The translations under genes were made by a program, and so were the position numbers. The notes under the pieces were generated by a model. It had not been told where the DNA came from, ran no database searches, and saw only the letters and a list, made by a program, of their open reading frames with translations. Below are positions 62,220 through 64,000 of a DNA stretch of 64,000 bases, in pieces. The DNA is from Lewinella sp. LCG006 (lineage in GTDB: Bacteria; Bacteroidota; Bacteroidia; Chitinophagales; Saprospiraceae): the NCBI RefSeq assembly GCF_040784935.1, contig NZ_CP160680.1:7297802-7361801 (forward strand), given 5' to 3'. Numbering within the stretch: position 1 is the stretch's first letter; each line of letters begins with the position of its first letter.

Positions 62220-62859
62220 AGTTGCCCTGGTCGATGACCAAACCTTATTTTTAAAAGGCCTTCGGTTGATTCTTGAAGAATATCCTGAAATAGACATTGT
62301 AATAGAGGCCAACAATGGGCAAGATTTCCTGACTGCCGTAGCAAAAGAGGAACCACACGTGGTATTACTCGACCTGAAGATGCCCGGCATGGACGGCATA
62401 GAAGTGGCCGAAAAACTAAAGACGATCGCCCCCGAGGTGAAAATCATTTTGCTCACTATGCATGATGATGAGCACTTTATCCACCACGTTCTCTCCTTGG
62501 GTGCCAATGGCTACCTACTCAAAAACGAAGAACCAGCTATTTTGCGGGAAGCTATTCAGAAAGTAATGACCCAGGAGTATTATCTCAACGATTATGTAGC
62601 CAAGGCACTGCTAAGCAATATCAAAAAGAAAGACACTTATTCCTCCGATCAGGCAAAGGACGCTTTGTTCACACTCACCCCTCGCGAAAAAGAAATCCTC
62701 CAACTGATCTGCGAAGAACATACTACCGGCGAAATCGCACAGCAATTGTTTATCAGCAAAAGAACAGTTGAAGGACATCGGCAAAATCTGCTCGACAAAA
62801 CCGGGGTACGCAATACTGCCGGCTTGGTCATTTATGCCTTAAAAAACCAGCTGGTTTAG
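62206..62859 (+). CDS. Response regulator, NarL/FixJ (LuxR) family
   Basis: 217 aa. The receiver domain (residues 4-120) has the acidic pocket D10/D11, phospho-acceptor D56 in LLDLKMPGMDG, T84 and K106. A LuxR-type helix-turn-helix occupies about 150-215 (LTPREKEILQLICEE ... IAQQLFISKRTVEGHRQNLLDKTGVRN). Phosphorylation by the kinase encoded just upstream should control DNA binding. Its targets are unknown. Its 3' end overlaps the convergent CDGSH gene by 4 bp. Confidence 0.92.
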   Translation: MSPIKVALVDDQTLFLKGLRLILEEYPEIDIVIEANNGQDFLTAVAKEEPHVVLLDLKMPGMDGIEVAEKLKTIAPEVKIILLTMHDDEHFIHHVLSLGANGYLLKNEEPAILREAIQKVMTQEYYLNDYVAKALLSNIKKKDTYSSDQAKDALFTLTPREKEILQLICEEHTTGEIAQQLFISKRTVEGHRQNLLDKTGVRNTAGLVIYALKNQLV

Positions 62860-63095
62860 AGTGCTTTATGGCTGCCGTCGCAAAAACCAGGTCTAGTGGT
62901 ATGCTTGCATTGACACATCCCGTAGCTTTTGGTTTCTTCCACTTGAAAGATTACAGGTGAGAAAGCTGATCCTTTGTGAGACCCGTCGCAAAAAGGTTGA
63001 TTTGATGATGCTCCACAAGCACACCATGCGTAATTCTTTCCCGCCTCTAACTCCACACGTACAGGTGCTTTGGCAGCAATTTTTGGTTGTTCCAT
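62856..63095 (-). CDS. Double-CDGSH iron-sulfur protein
   Basis: 79 aa from the ATG at 63095, where the conserved MEQPKIAAKAP start lies; another ATG at 63116 would add seven residues. Two CDGSH clusters are complete, each with three Cys and one His: CACG ... PFCDGSH and CQCK ... GFCDGSH. Each should bind a 2Fe-2S cluster, as in bacterial tandem MitoNEET-like proteins. Likely role in redox or iron-sulfur handling in the cytoplasm; partner unknown. Convergent with the response regulator gene with a 4-bp overlap. Confidence 0.88.
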   Translation of the reverse strand: MEQPKIAAKAPVRVELEAGKNYAWCACGASSNQPFCDGSHKGSAFSPVIFQVEETKSYGMCQCKHTTRPGFCDGSHKAL

Positions 63096-63232
63096 CTTAT
63101 TTTTGATTGTTAGCATTTAAAAGACCAAGCTAATAATTAATGCTTACACACCATCTGTATTGACATCAATTTAGAATCAATCTAAGCTTGATTTTCAGCT
63201 ATTGCGACTAGCATTAAGTTGTCAATGGAAGA

Positions 63233-64000
63233 TCACCTCCTGTGCTTTCGCCACCAGGAATAACCGCCAAAACCAACCAATAAGGCCAGTGCCCACCAGG
63301 TGTACTTCCACCATCCTGTGCCCGAAGGAGGCAAGGGTTGGTTATCGCCGTAATAAGTTAATCCCGCCCAGTAGTAAGGTGATTTTTGAAAGGAAGGAAC
63401 AGTGGGGTTATCCAAGAAAGATAGTTTTGCCTGCCGCAGTGCCTCTGCTTTGGTTTGGTGTGCTGCTAAGTGTTGGTAAAAATCTCCCATCAACTGGCTG
63501 GTATAGCGATCATTGAGGTTCCACAAACTGGCGATAACACTGCCCGTACCAGCATAGATAAATGCGCGACCCAAGCCCAGTACCCCTTCTCCGCTAGCGA
63601 GTTGCCCGGTTTGAGTCTGGCAAGCACTCAGTACCACCAAATCAGCAGGAACAGACAGCTTGTAAATATCAGCCATAGTAAGCAGACTGTCGTAAAAAAC
63701 AATGTGTGGTGGCTGCTCTGGCGTGTAGCCAAAAGCATGGGTAGAAAGATGTAAAATTTGGCAAGTCTTCTGCCGGGAGAGGAAAGCCTGCCGCGTAGCA
63801 ACTTGATCCTTAAGCACCTCTGTAGGGAAGTATTGACGAATAGCCGCCAATTCTTCTCCACTATAAGAAAGCTGTGCATATCCACTCCGACCGTTCCCTG
63901 CAAAGGGAGCCATAGCCAGTAAGGGTTTCGCAGACAAACGAATAGGTTGTTTTTTCAAATGCGCATAAAGCGTCGCAGAATAAGCATAAAGCAAACGTGA
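63233..64000 (-). CDS. CHAT-domain protein with C-terminal membrane helix, 5' end beyond the window
   Basis: The frame is open to the right edge, so the start lies outside; 255 codons plus the stop are visible. The visible part is a CHAT (caspase HetF-associated) peptidase domain with the His of ILHLSTHAFG and the Cys of VVLSACQTQTG, the expected catalytic pair, and the typical AFIYAGTGSVIASLWNLND and KSPYYWAGLTYYGD motifs. A single membrane helix (WALALLVGFGGYSWW) and a basic tail (RKHRR) end the protein, so the peptidase domain should be held at a membrane. In the family TPR repeats usually precede this domain; here that is not visible. A role in signalling or defence is known for some CHAT proteins, but no partner is seen in this window. 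Confidence 0.88.
   Translation of the reverse strand, partial: SRLLYAYSATLYAHLKKQPIRLSAKPLLAMAPFAGNGRSGYAQLSYSGEELAAIRQYFPTEVLKDQVATRQAFLSRQKTCQILHLSTHAFGYTPEQPPHIVFYDSLLTMADIYKLSVPADLVVLSACQTQTGQLASGEGVLGLGRAFIYAGTGSVIASLWNLNDRYTSQLMGDFYQHLAAHQTKAEALRQAKLSFLDNPTVPSFQKSPYYWAGLTYYGDNQPLPPSGTGWWKYTWWALALLVGFGGYSWWRKHRR

Noticed and set aside
63117-63232. Possible RNA gene or regulator between the CDGSH and CHAT genes
   Set aside because: Only 116 bp, no stem structure, no promoter match; nothing to support a feature.

Overview
The window looks like chromosome of a Bacteroidota bacterium, most likely of the Saprospiria (Lewinella/Haliscomenobacter-like). This rests on giant secreted proteins with type IX secretion (T9SS) C-terminal sorting domains, Bacteroidota-type promoters (TTTG-N19-TAnnTTTG), a DUF3276/PUR protein, a DUF5686 protein and the general absence of Shine-Dalgarno dependence. 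The lineage is inferred from protein style, not from a marker gene. No rRNA, tRNA, CRISPR array, IS element or prophage was recognised.

Left part (1-9.1 kb, minus strand): two giant HYR/adhesin-like secreted proteins. The first is cut by the left edge and is almost collinear at DNA level with part of a third giant gene 22.4 kb away. 9.4-13.7 kb (minus): a nitrogen-assimilation cluster, P-II regulator -> ammonium transporter -> outer-membrane porin -> class II glutamine synthetase, with hairpins after most genes and a dyad upstream. 13.9-18.2 kb (plus): a 504-aa protein of unknown function and a DUF5686 outer-membrane protein.

Centre (18.7-39.9 kb, minus): four consecutive, closely spaced genes for surface proteins of 2599, 2210, about 302 and 1889 aa. 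Three share one N-terminal module joined to three different C-terminal parts. The two largest share a C-terminal module without a recognisable T9SS signal. One has 14 tandem 372-bp DUF11-like repeats and another an internal 3597-bp duplication. Short palindromic elements sit in frame inside the 1889-aa gene.

Right part (40.6-64 kb): ordinary chromosomal genes mixed with exported proteins. They are an M1 peptidase with a membrane protein, a helix-hairpin-helix/beta-barrel protein, two thioredoxin-fold proteins, an RsmB-type rRNA methyltransferase, a small beta-barrel protein, a 1628-aa beta-helix T9SS protein built of 147-aa repeats, a PUR-domain protein, an ABC exporter, a membrane protein/histidine kinase/response regulator operon, a CDGSH iron-sulfur protein and a CHAT-domain protein cut by the right edge.

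The main theme is an expanding, recombining family of secreted surface proteins. The likeliest new biology is the four-gene locus with interchangeable modules, possible cohesin/dockerin-like contacts and carriers lacking T9SS signals, plus the small palindromes invading coding sequence.
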